Origin: Trichormus sp. M33_DOE_039
Lineage (GTDB): Bacteria; Cyanobacteriota; Cyanobacteriia; Cyanobacteriales; Nostocaceae
NCBI GenBank assembly: GCA_015296085.1
Contig: DVDT01000031.1
Span: 1-64,000 of the forward strand
Direction: 5' to 3'
Length of the DNA stretch: 64,000 bases
A program made the position numbers and the translations under genes. The notes beneath the pieces were generated by a model that saw only the letters and a list, made by a program, of their open reading frames with translations, was not told the origin of the DNA and did no database searches. Position 1 is the stretch's first letter. Every line of letters starts with the position of its first letter. Shown here one piece after another: positions 53,299 through 62,234 of the stretch.

Positions 53299-54117
53299 CT
53301 AATAACTAATCCAATCACTCCAGCTACCAGCATAAAGTTTACCCCTGTGAATACCTGCTAATTCCAAAGACAGCAAATTCACACAAGCAGTTACCCCAGA
53401 ACCACAATAAACGAAAATTTCTTCAGATGATTCTACTTGTTGCCAGCGTTTTTGGTGTTCAGTTGTGGGGACTAAATAGCAAGCCGCGTCCGTCACTTCC
53501 ATCCAAAAATAATTGACTGCGCCAGGAATATGACCAGCGATTTTATCAGTTGGTTCTCGTTCGCCACGATAGCGATCGCCTTCTCTGGAATCTATCAAAA
53601 CAACCGTCGGTAAATCTTTACGATTTTTCACAGTTTCACGATCTACTACTAATTCTGGCTGCACTTGAGGCGTAAAGTTAGCTGTTTGAGGTAGAGGAAT
53701 GATATCTGTAACAGGATAACCCGCTTTTTCCCATTGGCTAAAGCCGCCATCTAAAACAGCTACTTGTTCATGACCCAAATAACGTAACAACCACCAAAGG
53801 CGAGACGCAAAAGCCAAGCGGGAATCATCGTAAGCGACAACTAAAGTTTTTTGAAATTCTACTCCCATAGCTGCTAATTTATCAGCTAGTTCCTGGGGGT
53901 CTGGTAAAGGATGTCTCCCGCCGTGTTCACCTACAGGACTGGAAAGATCCAGATTTAAATCTAGATAGTAAGCACCCTCTATGTGACTGGCTTGATATTG
54001 TCTTCGTCCTAGTTGTGGATCTGCTAGAGAAAAGCGACAATCTACAACCACAACCTGCGGATCATGCAAGTTTTCTAGTAGCCAAGCCGACGAAACAACA
54101 AACTGAACATTAGCCAT
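53299..54117 (-). CDS. Rhodanese-type sulfurtransferase (thiosulfate/3-mercaptopyruvate)
   Basis: 272 aa, two tandem rhodanese domains. The first, inactive, carries VVVDCRFSLADPQLGRRQY and HIEGAYYLDLNLDLSSP. The second carries the active loop YCGSGVTACVN with the catalytic Cys238 and the usual GSWSDWISY end. CGSGVT is the loop of the 3-mercaptopyruvate group. Cytoplasmic by sequence. Single gene, convergent to the beta-barrel gene. Confidence 0.92.
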   Translation of the reverse strand: MANVQFVVSSAWLLENLHDPQVVVVDCRFSLADPQLGRRQYQASHIEGAYYLDLNLDLSSPVGEHGGRHPLPDPQELADKLAAMGVEFQKTLVVAYDDSRLAFASRLWWLLRYLGHEQVAVLDGGFSQWEKAGYPVTDIIPLPQTANFTPQVQPELVVDRETVKNRKDLPTVVLIDSREGDRYRGEREPTDKIAGHIPGAVNYFWMEVTDAACYLVPTTEHQKRWQQVESSEEIFVYCGSGVTACVNLLSLELAGIHRGKLYAGSWSDWISY

Positions 54118-54432
54118 GATTGATTAATTAGTCCTTCACAAAATAGTAGTCTTTTGTAGTGTTTTCAATCCCGTCTGAATTTTAAGATACAATTTATACT
54201 TTCATTCATTAGGGCAAGTTATACTAACTCCAAATTTGAGAGTTACGGAAATAGGTCTTTTTTAACTTGTGGGTTGTGCAATGATTTAATTGAGAAATCA
54301 TACTATCATTCCCGCTGCGGGTTGCGGCAAGCATCACTAGTCAACTTATTGAGTATTCGAGAACATCAGTCGTTTGATAGGTAAATTGCAAACAACCATA
54401 GCAATTAATGAGAATAGGAAGTACCAATTTGA
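54118..54432. other. Divergent intergenic region
   Basis: About 315 bases between rhodanese and methyltransferase genes. AT-rich apart from a GC-rich stem-like CCCGCTGCGGGTTGCGGC near 54313. Nothing else recognised. Confidence 0.4.
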
Positions 54433-55335
54433 ATGTCAGATTTAGAGAATAATTTTACCCCCCAGATCACAGCAGACGGTTCTTTGACATTCTTTTCCCA
54501 AGAATTTGGGGAAGCTTTTCATAGCCATTTTGGGGCCAAACAGGAAAGTTTTTTGAAATTTGTCAATCCGACGCGACTTGCAAACGCTGCTCAAAAACCT
54601 GTTGTGCGTTTATTAGATGTTTGTTACGGTCTAGGGTACAACACAGCCGCCGCATTGCAGACAATTTGGGCAGTGAATCCCAATTGTTATGTTGAATTAA
54701 TTGGTTTGGAGCTTAATCCATCTGTACCACAAGCAGCTATTGCCCATCATGTATTAGATAACTGGGACTATGAACACACTGAAATTTTGACAAAGTTAGC
54801 TTTTGAGCAACAGATACAAACAGATCGCCTGCAAGCAAAATTACTAATTGGTGATGCGAGAGACTCAATTAAAAAAGTGAATCAGTTGGGTTTTACCGCA
54901 GATGCGATTTTTTTAGATCCATTTTCCCCACCTCAGTGTCCTCAACTATGGACTGTGGAATTTATTCAACAGGTGGCTCTGTGTTTACACGCTGATGGGA
55001 TGCTAGCGACTTATTCTTGTGCCGCATCTGTACGTACAGCATTGTTATTAGCAGACTTACAGATAGGTTCAACAGAGCCAGTTGGTAGGCGATCGCCTGG
55101 TACAGTCGCCACTTATCCTCATAGTCCTGAATCTAAGTCTCAATCAGCAATTCCTCCTCTCTCCGCAGCAGAGAAAGAACATCTACTCACTCGTGCTGCT
55201 ATTCCCTACCGTGACCCCCAATTAAATGATCCTGCTTCTGTGATCTTGCAACGACGACAACAAGAACAAAAAAATAGTCAACTAGAATCCACTTCTCGTT
55301 GGCGAAAACGCTGGACACTCCGTAATAACTCTTAG
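54433..55335 (+). CDS. MnmD-like SAM methyltransferase (DUF752)
   Basis: 300 aa. The fold is that of the methyltransferase half of MnmC: LTFFSQEFGEAFHSHFGA, SAM-binding RLLDVCYGLGYNTAAAL, LLIGDARDSIKK and LDPFSPPQCPQLW. Family members make the last methylation of mnm5s2U34 in tRNA. No FAD domain is present, as in stand-alone MnmD. The last 60 residues are charged and probably disordered. Single gene. Confidence 0.85.
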   Translation: MSDLENNFTPQITADGSLTFFSQEFGEAFHSHFGAKQESFLKFVNPTRLANAAQKPVVRLLDVCYGLGYNTAAALQTIWAVNPNCYVELIGLELNPSVPQAAIAHHVLDNWDYEHTEILTKLAFEQQIQTDRLQAKLLIGDARDSIKKVNQLGFTADAIFLDPFSPPQCPQLWTVEFIQQVALCLHADGMLATYSCAASVRTALLLADLQIGSTEPVGRRSPGTVATYPHSPESKSQSAIPPLSAAEKEHLLTRAAIPYRDPQLNDPASVILQRRQQEQKNSQLESTSRWRKRWTLRNNS

Positions 55336-55889
55336 TTGTACGCAAGATCTCACAAATCATCAAGTCTTGAATTACTGGTAAAATGTAAAATTTTTAACAA
55401 ATTTTGGTTGTTTATTGCTATTGTAGTGATAGCTTGAGTAAGGTAATCTGTCGTCTGTATTGTGGTATACAAAAATCCTGTATATTAAAAGCAAATGGTA
55501 AACTACCTAAAATTTATGGATAAAAATACTGAAGTTATTAGTCCAAATTTAAAGAAAACAAACTCAATTTAGTTAATTATGACTAGAGATTCCAGAAAAA
55601 ATTAGACAAAGACGATTTTTTCCGACGTGACTATGAATAAAAATCTCAGTGAAACACCTGATTTAACATTTGCTCAGATTCATCATACTTGAATAGGAAG
55701 CAGAGATATTATATTAAGTCAATTCTCACGCCTCATAAAACATAAATATTTTATGTGTATTAATAAAACAAGCAAACTGCTTTAGTGCTTGTAATTTGTG
55801 AGAACAACACGTTGGATACAATCAACCAATCAGATTCGGTTTTGAAGTTGGGACGCTATTAACTTTTTTATTAAGATTGGGGTGCTTCT
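55336..55889. other. Intergenic region upstream of HD-GYP regulator
   Basis: About 550 AT-rich bases with no supported frame. A GTA-N8-TAC sequence (55457-55470) has the spacing of an NtcA box, but no -10 element sits at the right distance, so it is not called as a site. Confidence 0.4.
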
Positions 55890-57119
55890 GTGATTAAAAG
55901 GAGTAGCAAATACACAGACTCTACTGAACAAAATGTGAGTGAGTCTCGGCCTCCAAATCAAATAAGTGATAATAGCTCAGATCACAACCCAGGATTGCAA
56001 AAAGTAGAAGATTATTCCCTGGATGTATCTAAAGAAAATTTTATGATTACAGAAAGCCAGAAAACACATTCTTGGCTAAAACCTAGTCTGAATTCAGCTT
56101 ACGGCAGTTTGATTTCTAATCCCATTCAAACGACAAGTTTCCCAGTTAAAAGCTTTGATTCTGACCCCCCGAAAGTCTTAGTAGTTGATGATCATACTGC
56201 TAGTAGAATGACTGCGGTTGCTCTTTTATCCTTAGAAGGCTACACAGTCATTGAAGCAGAAAGTGGTCAGACAGCTGTGCAGATAGTGAAGCAACAGCAA
56301 CCCGATCTAATCCTGTTAGATGTAATGATGCCGGGGATGGATGGATTTGAAGTCTGTCAATTAATTAAGCAGGATGAAGATACTAGATTAATTCCCGTTA
56401 TTTTTATTACTGCATTAAATGATAGGCGATCGCGCATTCAAGGTATTGAAGTAGGTGCAGATGACTTTTTAAGTAAACCCTTTGATCGGGTGGAACTAGT
56501 AGCCCGCGTCAAATCGCTAGTCCGCCAGAAGCGTTTAAATGAAGATTTAGATCATGCAGAACAAGCCCTGTTTTCCATTGCTAGAGCAGTTGAAAGCCGT
56601 GACCCTAATACCGGCGACCACTGTGAACGATTAGTCAAACTAGGTCAAGTTTTTGGAGAATATCTCAATCTTCCACGTTGCCAAATTCGAGATTTAGGGT
56701 GGGGTGGCTATCTTCACGATATCGGCAAAGTAGGAATTCCCGATGCAGTCTTGCTCAAACAAGGCGAACTTACCCCCGAAGATTGGGTAACAATGAAGCA
56801 ACACGTATTGATTGGGGAAAAAATCTGTCAACCATTACGTAGTATGCAAGGCGTAATTCCTATTATTCGCCATCATCATGAACGTTGGGATGGTTCAGGT
56901 TATCCCGATGGACTCAAAGAAGAGGAAATTCCTTACATTGCCCAAGTATTTCAGGTGATTGATATTTACGATGCCTTAACAAGCGAACGTCCTTACAAAA
57001 AAGCTTTTACCCCAGAAGAAGCACTATGTATTATGCTGGATGAGACTGAATCTGGTTGGCGCAACCCCAAACTCATGCAGCAGTTTGCTGAATTTATTCT
57101 TTCTTGTCAATGTAAGTAG
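55890..57119 (+). CDS. Response regulator with HD-GYP domain
   Basis: 409 aa from GTG 55890, with GGGG before it. The first 85 residues are polar and unstructured. A receiver follows with acidic pair VVDDHT, phospho-Asp144 in LILLDVMMPGMDG and Lys in FLSKPFD. After a helical linker an HD-GYP phosphodiesterase has HCERLVKLG, YLHDIGKVGIPD, HHHERWDGSGYPDGL and DIYDALTSERPYK: complete metal ligands and GYP-type motif (SGYP). It would degrade cyclic di-GMP when phosphorylated. The cognate kinase is not next to it. Confidence 0.93.
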   Translation: MIKRSSKYTDSTEQNVSESRPPNQISDNSSDHNPGLQKVEDYSLDVSKENFMITESQKTHSWLKPSLNSAYGSLISNPIQTTSFPVKSFDSDPPKVLVVDDHTASRMTAVALLSLEGYTVIEAESGQTAVQIVKQQQPDLILLDVMMPGMDGFEVCQLIKQDEDTRLIPVIFITALNDRRSRIQGIEVGADDFLSKPFDRVELVARVKSLVRQKRLNEDLDHAEQALFSIARAVESRDPNTGDHCERLVKLGQVFGEYLNLPRCQIRDLGWGGYLHDIGKVGIPDAVLLKQGELTPEDWVTMKQHVLIGEKICQPLRSMQGVIPIIRHHHERWDGSGYPDGLKEEEIPYIAQVFQVIDIYDALTSERPYKKAFTPEEALCIMLDETESGWRNPKLMQQFAEFILSCQCK

Positions 57120-57270
57120 TCAATAGTTTTTCTCTTCTGCTGCCAATTCCCCAATCTCACTAGATTTGTCGCCACGCATACTTACTGCATTAATTAGCTG
57201 GTATGATTTGAGCCTAAATCTCAAAGTACCAAGTACGACAGCAAAATTTAATCGTAGATAAAAGCTAATT

Positions 57271-58614
57271 ATGGTAGTTGTAGCAATATTAGCAGCAGGA
57301 CGCGGCACTAGAATGAAGTCTAGTTTACCCAAGGTTTTACATTCTTTGGGTGGGCGCACAATGGTAGAAAGAGTTTTGGCTAGTGCAGAACCTCTTGCAC
57401 CGTCACGGCGAATCGTAATTGTAGGATATCAGGCACAGGAAGTAAAAGCAGCTATTGAGTCCCCTGAATTGGAATTTGTAGAACAAACTGTACAGTTAGG
57501 AACAGGTCACGCCATCCAGCAATTATTACCTCATCTTGATGGTTACACTGGGGATTTACTCATACTGAATGGGGATGTACCACTGTTACGCACCGAAACT
57601 CTAGAAAAGTTATTGCAAACCCACAAAGCCAATCAAAACGCTGCTACTATTCTCACTGCTAACCTAGCCAATCCTAAAGGTTATGGGCGGGTTTTTTGTA
57701 ATAGTGATAACTTTGTCGAACAAATGGTGGAAGACAAAGACTGTACTCCCGCACAAAGACAAAATCATCGGATTAACGCCGGAATTTATTGTTTTCGTTG
57801 GGAGAACTTAGCAAAGGTTTTACCACATTTACAGGCGAATAATGCCCAGAAAGAATACTATCTCACAGATGCTGTCACTCAAGTTGGTCAGGTGATGGCA
57901 GTGGATGTAGAAGATGAGCAAGAAATTTTGGGGATTAACGATCGCCTACAATTAGCTACAGCCTCGGAAATCTTACAAAGGCGAGTTCGAGAAAAATGGA
58001 TGCTGGCTGGTGTGACGTTAATTGACCCCAGCAGTATAACTATCGATGACACCGTAGAATTACAGCCTGATGTAGTGATTGAACCGCAAACTCACCTCCG
58101 AGGCAACTCCATCATTCTTTCTGGCAGTCGCATTGGGCCTGGCTGTTTAATTGAAAATAGCCAAGTGGGTGAAAATGTAACTGTGCATTATTCTGTGATT
58201 ACAGATAGTGTCATCCAATCAGATACAAAAATTGGCCCTTATGCTCATTTACGAGGTCATGCGGAAGTAGGTAACAATTGCCGCATTGGTAATTTCGTAG
58301 AATTAAAGAATACTCAGCTAGGCGATCGCACCAACGTTGCCCACTTATCTTATTTAGGTGACACGACGGCGGGTAATCAAGTCAATATCGGTGCTGGAAC
58401 AATTACCGCTAACTATGATGGCGTGAAAAAGCACCGAACTAAAATAGGCGATCGCACTAAGACTGGCTCTAATAGCGTGTTAGTAGCTCCTGTCACCTTG
58501 GGAGATGATGTATACGTAGCTGCGGGTTCAACAGTAACTGAAGATGTCCCCAATGATTCCTTAGTCATTGCGCGCAGTCGTCAAGTAATTAAACCCGGTT
58601 GGCGTAAGCAGTAG
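57271..58614 (+). CDS. glmU: Bifunctional N-acetylglucosamine-1-P uridyltransferase / acetyltransferase
   Basis: 447 aa. N-terminal nucleotidyltransferase domain: [20 protein letters not shown], then [11 protein letters not shown] and [10 protein letters not shown]-terminal left-handed beta-helix of hexapeptide repeats with [20 protein letters not shown] and [14 protein letters not shown], the acetyltransferase site. Makes UDP-GlcNAc for peptidoglycan and lipopolysaccharide. Slightly shorter than E. coli GlmU but complete. Single gene, convergent with the peptidase gene. Confidence 0.96.
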   Translation: MVVVAILAAGRGTRMKSSLPKVLHSLGGRTMVERVLASAEPLAPSRRIVIVGYQAQEVKAAIESPELEFVEQTVQLGTGHAIQQLLPHLDGYTGDLLILNGDVPLLRTETLEKLLQTHKANQNAATILTANLANPKGYGRVFCNSDNFVEQMVEDKDCTPAQRQNHRINAGIYCFRWENLAKVLPHLQANNAQKEYYLTDAVTQVGQVMAVDVEDEQEILGINDRLQLATASEILQRRVREKWMLAGVTLIDPSSITIDDTVELQPDVVIEPQTHLRGNSIILSGSRIGPGCLIENSQVGENVTVHYSVITDSVIQSDTKIGPYAHLRGHAEVGNNCRIGNFVELKNTQLGDRTNVAHLSYLGDTTAGNQVNIGAGTITANYDGVKKHRTKIGDRTKTGSNSVLVAPVTLGDDVYVAAGSTVTEDVPNDSLVIARSRQVIKPGWRKQ

Positions 58615-58622
58615 AGAGAATG

Positions 58623-58657
58623 GGGCATGGGAGATTTTACACCAATACCCCATGCCC
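58623..58657. terminator. Bidirectional hairpin between glmU and peptidase genes
   Basis: GGGCATGGG (58623-58631) pairs with CCCATGCCC (58649-58657). It lies exactly between the two convergent stops and overlaps neither; the loop is A/T-rich. Similar CCCATGCCC elements occur elsewhere in the window (for example near 36040), so it is a dispersed repeat that may serve as terminator. Confidence 0.65.
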
Positions 58658-58658
58658 A

Positions 58659-59615
58659 CTAAACTATACAGCCCACTTCCGTACCTTCAGGTAATTCTAA
58701 GGTGTCGCCAATTCTTTCACCGTCGTGAAAGGCAGCGAGGATGACTTGGCTGGTTTTACCCCAAGCGATCGCACCAGTTGCATCTAAGGCGATCGCACCA
58801 AAATCTCTCTTGTTTTCATAAGCCTCAGCAAAAGACTTTTTCATCGCTTCTTGTAGAGACATCCCGTCTGTCACCCGCACCACAATCTTGGCGGCTAAAC
58901 ATTCATCAATAATATCTTCACCAATACCAGTACAACTAACGGCTGCATAATTAGTAGCATAATTACCTGCGGGCATAGCAGAATCACTTACCCGTCCAAT
59001 GCGCTCAAAGCCCTTACCACCTGTTGACGTACCGACTGCTAGCTTTCCGTAGGCATCTAACACCACTACGCCGATTGTACCGCGTCCAGCATTGCTGGTT
59101 TCTAAAATTTCTTGTTCTGCAACTACCCCAGCCATCGTGCTTCTAAAGTTGTCTTGACGCTCCTGTATCCATTCTTGCAACCGTAAGTCCGTAAGAGCGT
59201 TATAAATAGGCACTTGTAATTCTCTGGCTAATTCTGCCGCACCAAAATCTGACAATACGCGGTCTGGAGAGCTTTGTAAAAATTGTGCCAAACTAATCGG
59301 ATTTTTCACCCGTGAAACATTAATTACCCCGCTAAAATGCCCTGATGCACTATCCATTAAAGAAGCACTCATGCGGATTTGACCATCAGATTGCAATACT
59401 GAACCAGTACCAGCATTAAAACGTGGTTCATCTTCTAACAGTTGACAACCCCGCACCACAGCTACAGAAGCATCCACTCCTTTCAATAGATGAGCATACA
59501 CTTCCTCAACTATGGCATGGAGCGATCGCCTAACTGCCTCCAATCCTCCCTTACCGTGGAGAGAACTACCTGCTCCTCCATGAATAATTAATTTAGGTTG
59601 CACCTGTACTTTCAT
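58659..59615 (-). CDS. Isoaspartyl peptidase / L-asparaginase (Ntn hydrolase)
   Basis: 318 aa plant-type asparaginase. Processed into two chains at the nucleophile Thr180 in GRGTIGVVV. Other hallmarks: LIIHGGAGS at the N-terminus, DEPRFNAGTGSVLQ, IRMSASLMDS, GTSTGGKGFERIGRVSDSAMPAG, and YAAVSCTGIGED. In cyanobacteria such enzymes release Asp from beta-Asp-Arg dipeptides made by cyanophycinase, fitting nitrogen-storage turnover in a filamentous strain. Single gene, convergent with glmU. Confidence 0.93.
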   Translation of the reverse strand: MKVQVQPKLIIHGGAGSSLHGKGGLEAVRRSLHAIVEEVYAHLLKGVDASVAVVRGCQLLEDEPRFNAGTGSVLQSDGQIRMSASLMDSASGHFSGVINVSRVKNPISLAQFLQSSPDRVLSDFGAAELARELQVPIYNALTDLRLQEWIQERQDNFRSTMAGVVAEQEILETSNAGRGTIGVVVLDAYGKLAVGTSTGGKGFERIGRVSDSAMPAGNYATNYAAVSCTGIGEDIIDECLAAKIVVRVTDGMSLQEAMKKSFAEAYENKRDFGAIALDATGAIAWGKTSQVILAAFHDGERIGDTLELPEGTEVGCIV

Positions 59616-59707
59616 TTATGCCCCTGCGCTATTTAAGTTTAATTTTGATCACTTTGAAGGATGATAGATTGGTTACTGGGTATTCCAGAAAATTTTCTCC
59701 AATCCCC

Positions 59708-59863
59708 TTATGTTTTCGCATCAGAACGACGACGACGACAACGTTCTGAGCAATATTTCACCTCATCCCAGCAATCTTGCCATTTTTTTCGCCAAGTGAA
59801 AGGACGTTGACACACCGGACAGATTTTTGTAGGTAAGTCAGATTTAGAACGATTACGTCCCAT
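59708..59863 (-). CDS. Small zinc-ribbon protein (DUF2256)
   Basis: 51 aa, ATG at 59863 and TAA at 59708-59710; too short for routine gene calls. The peptide has [16 protein letters not shown] and [17 protein letters not shown]: six cysteines in CxxC, C and CxxxC groupings typical of DUF2256 (PF10013). Strongly basic; probably binds zinc and perhaps nucleic acid. DUF2256 proteins in other bacteria often sit near cryptochrome/photolyase-type genes, but none is here. Confidence 0.85.
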   Translation of the reverse strand: MGRNRSKSDLPTKICPVCQRPFTWRKKWQDCWDEVKYCSERCRRRRSDAKT

Positions 59864-60182
59864 AAAATCCCATGCAAAGTTTAAGTTAGATTCTGGTTAG
59901 AGATGGAAGACAATTATACCCAGATTGTTACAAAAGGAGGATACATTTGGCGATGGAAGGAAGTCTGCATCTTTCTGTGGACTGGTATTTGGGCAGTTAG
60001 CACAGACAAATACTAATGTGGGTAATTTTAATTGTCAACGTGGTCTCGGCAGGGATTGCAAAGAACATCTAACCCATTTGAAGACTGCTCACATTTATAG
60101 GCATTATTTCCACACCAATAGTTCAGCTCTTGGGAAAATCAGACTATTCTATATATTTAAGCAAATATAATGATGTCTGCAT
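59864..60182. other. Intergenic region before HTH-binding-protein gene
   Basis: About 320 bases. A plus-strand frame (59925-60170, 81 codons) has no protein-like composition or ribosome binding site near its start and is not called. AT-rich at its right end, like the gene that follows. Confidence 0.45.
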
Positions 60183-62009
60183 ATGTTGGAAGTTATACGG
60201 AATGTTAGGGAAAAACTAGACATTAATATTGAACTATTATTACAAAATTTAGATGTTCTAGGAAATAGAAGAAACCTGGATGAACCAGAACAGAAAGTTA
60301 TTTGCTATTCCTTATTAGGATATTCTCGCCAACAAATAGCCGGACTGGTTAATTTATCTGATCAAAAGATTAGAGACAGACTAACTAATAATATTTACCC
60401 TAAAATAGCCGAGTTAATGGGTCTTGAGCAAGAAGAGATAGCTGGAAATTGGGTAAAAATCCTCAACTTTTTACTTGATCATAATCAAGCTTATAAACTC
60501 CATCCTCATTCTCAACTTAATAGTGATAACTTTCAAGCTAGCTTTGGCAGACAATCTTTCCTTTATCCATCTGACCAAGAAATTTCTAAATTTCAAATCC
60601 AAGCGACAAAACTATATCAATTAGGGCTGTATTATCAAGCATTGAAAGATTTCTCAATCGCGTGGAATAAAGAAATAGAAATTTATAGCAAGGGAAATCC
60701 AGAGATTTTAATTTATATTAATAACACCCTGATTGAATATAATAAACCTCTTTTGAAAAAAAGGAATATCAAAATATATAATATAGCTGTAGTCGTGCCA
60801 TTTTATCATAACCAAGGTAATATCGCTGCGGAAATTTTGCGAGGGATATCCCAAATTCAATTACAAGTTAATTGGTTAACTTTTAAAAATCTTGGTTTAG
60901 AGCCAAAAATAGATTTAAATAATATTGATTTAAATCTATTTTCAAGTCTTATATCTAGTCAAATATTATTACAGTTTTTAATTGTTAATGACCCCAATAA
61001 TCTATATGATCCATCTAATCAGACAGCCGAAAAACTAGCTGAATTAGCTCAAAAAGTAAATTTAATAGGCATCATTGGTCACTACTCAAGTGAAATGACT
61101 AAAAACGCTTTGCAATTTTATCCATATAAGGGTTTAGCCTTAATTAATGCTTGTAGTACATCTAATGAGCTTGCTGATTTATCTGTCACATCTTTTTTTA
61201 GATTAGCCACTTCAGATGCAATGAATTCTAAAAAATTAGCTGATTATTTGGTGCGGAATATTGTTAATAGAGAAAAATCAAAAATTGCGATTATTTATAA
61301 CCAAAATAGTCTTTACTGTCAGTCTTATAGAAACAGCATCAAGCAACATTTAGAATTATATAGAGAGAAATTAGTTTTTTTTGAAGAATGTGGCTATATT
61401 AGTGAATCTTATTATAAAATTCAAAACTATATAGAAAATATTCAACAAGCAGGAGTTGATATAATCATCATAATTCCAGACGGCGGTCTTGAACCCAACT
61501 CTCTCAATAATGCTGGTCTAATTAGTAGGTCAAATCTCAATAAATGCCTCATAGCTGGAACTGCAACTTTTTACCAAGAAAATGTTTTACATTGGATTCA
61601 TGAGCAAAGCCAGTACCAAAATATTAATCAAAATCAGCCTCAAATTGTAGCTTGTATTCCTTGGCATTGGCATAGTCAAGAAAATGGCTGTGATAGTGCA
61701 AATATAATTGCTCAAAATTTTTGTAAACTAGGTACTCAGTTATGGGGAGAAGAGAATCTGAATTGGCGAAGTGCAACAGCCTTTGATGCAACATTAATTA
61801 TTTTAAAAGTTATAGAAGAATATCACAGTCAAGATAGCCAATCTTTGCTGGAACATATGGATAAATATCTCAAACATCAGAGAAAACAAATTAGGGGAGT
61901 TACAGGAAATATTCAATTTGAGCAAACAGGCGATCGCATCAATCCTCCAACAGAAATAGTTGCTGTTAAGTGGAATTCACAGCAAAAAAAATGGCAATGG
62001 ACAATTTAA
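60183..62009 (+). CDS. Cytoplasmic HTH protein fused to periplasmic-binding-protein-like domain
   Basis: 608 aa. No signal peptide or membrane segment. N-terminal 95 residues are a helix-turn-helix: LDEPEQKVICYSLLGYSRQQIAGLVNLSD and KIRDRLTNNIYPKIAELM, like the vWA-MoxR-associated N-terminal HTH or a LuxR-like helix set seen in cyanobacterial signalling proteins. A linker with a possible tetratricopeptide helix pair (about 130-170) follows. From about 200 to 605 is a type-1 periplasmic-binding fold (Leu/Ile/Val-binding or receptor ligand-binding type): IAVVVPFYHNQGNIAAEILRG, IGIIGHYSSEMTKNAL, LINACSTSNEL. So the binding fold is inside the cell and probably senses a ligand to drive DNA or protein contact. 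AT-rich. Confidence 0.7.
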   Translation: MLEVIRNVREKLDINIELLLQNLDVLGNRRNLDEPEQKVICYSLLGYSRQQIAGLVNLSDQKIRDRLTNNIYPKIAELMGLEQEEIAGNWVKILNFLLDHNQAYKLHPHSQLNSDNFQASFGRQSFLYPSDQEISKFQIQATKLYQLGLYYQALKDFSIAWNKEIEIYSKGNPEILIYINNTLIEYNKPLLKKRNIKIYNIAVVVPFYHNQGNIAAEILRGISQIQLQVNWLTFKNLGLEPKIDLNNIDLNLFSSLISSQILLQFLIVNDPNNLYDPSNQTAEKLAELAQKVNLIGIIGHYSSEMTKNALQFYPYKGLALINACSTSNELADLSVTSFFRLATSDAMNSKKLADYLVRNIVNREKSKIAIIYNQNSLYCQSYRNSIKQHLELYREKLVFFEECGYISESYYKIQNYIENIQQAGVDIIIIIPDGGLEPNSLNNAGLISRSNLNKCLIAGTATFYQENVLHWIHEQSQYQNINQNQPQIVACIPWHWHSQENGCDSANIIAQNFCKLGTQLWGEENLNWRSATAFDATLIILKVIEEYHSQDSQSLLEHMDKYLKHQRKQIRGVTGNIQFEQTGDRINPPTEIVAVKWNSQQKKWQWTI

Positions 62010-62234
62010 AATTGTGGTGAATTAAAGGAGAGTTTAAACGCAAAAGTATGCAAAGTTCAACGCCGAGACATGCAGAGAATTAAATTCTTGTTCGCTGCGT
62101 CTCTGCGTAAGATAAATTCCTCTGCAAAATTCAGCAAAGCTTCTACACTTGTGGTCAAAATATACCACGCCTGAAGTAGAACTATCCTAAACATAACTGC
62201 TACTCTACTTTTAGTTAATAGATGAAACCGAAAT
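62010..62234. repeat. Repeat-bearing intergenic stretch
   Basis: Contains GCAGAG...CTCTGCG arms (62073-62107) of a dispersed hairpin, plus AT-rich sequence. No gene; a 69-codon minus frame across it looks like chance. Confidence 0.45.

Noticed and set aside
55457-55470. GTA-N8-TAC, an NtcA-like box
   Set aside because: No -10 hexamer at 22-23 bases and about 420 bases before the start; could be chance.
57120-57359. 79-codon minus frame overlapping the glmU start
   Set aside because: Shadow of glmU with no features.
59925-60170. 81-codon plus-strand frame
   Set aside because: No ribosome binding site at the start, unusual composition, no family.
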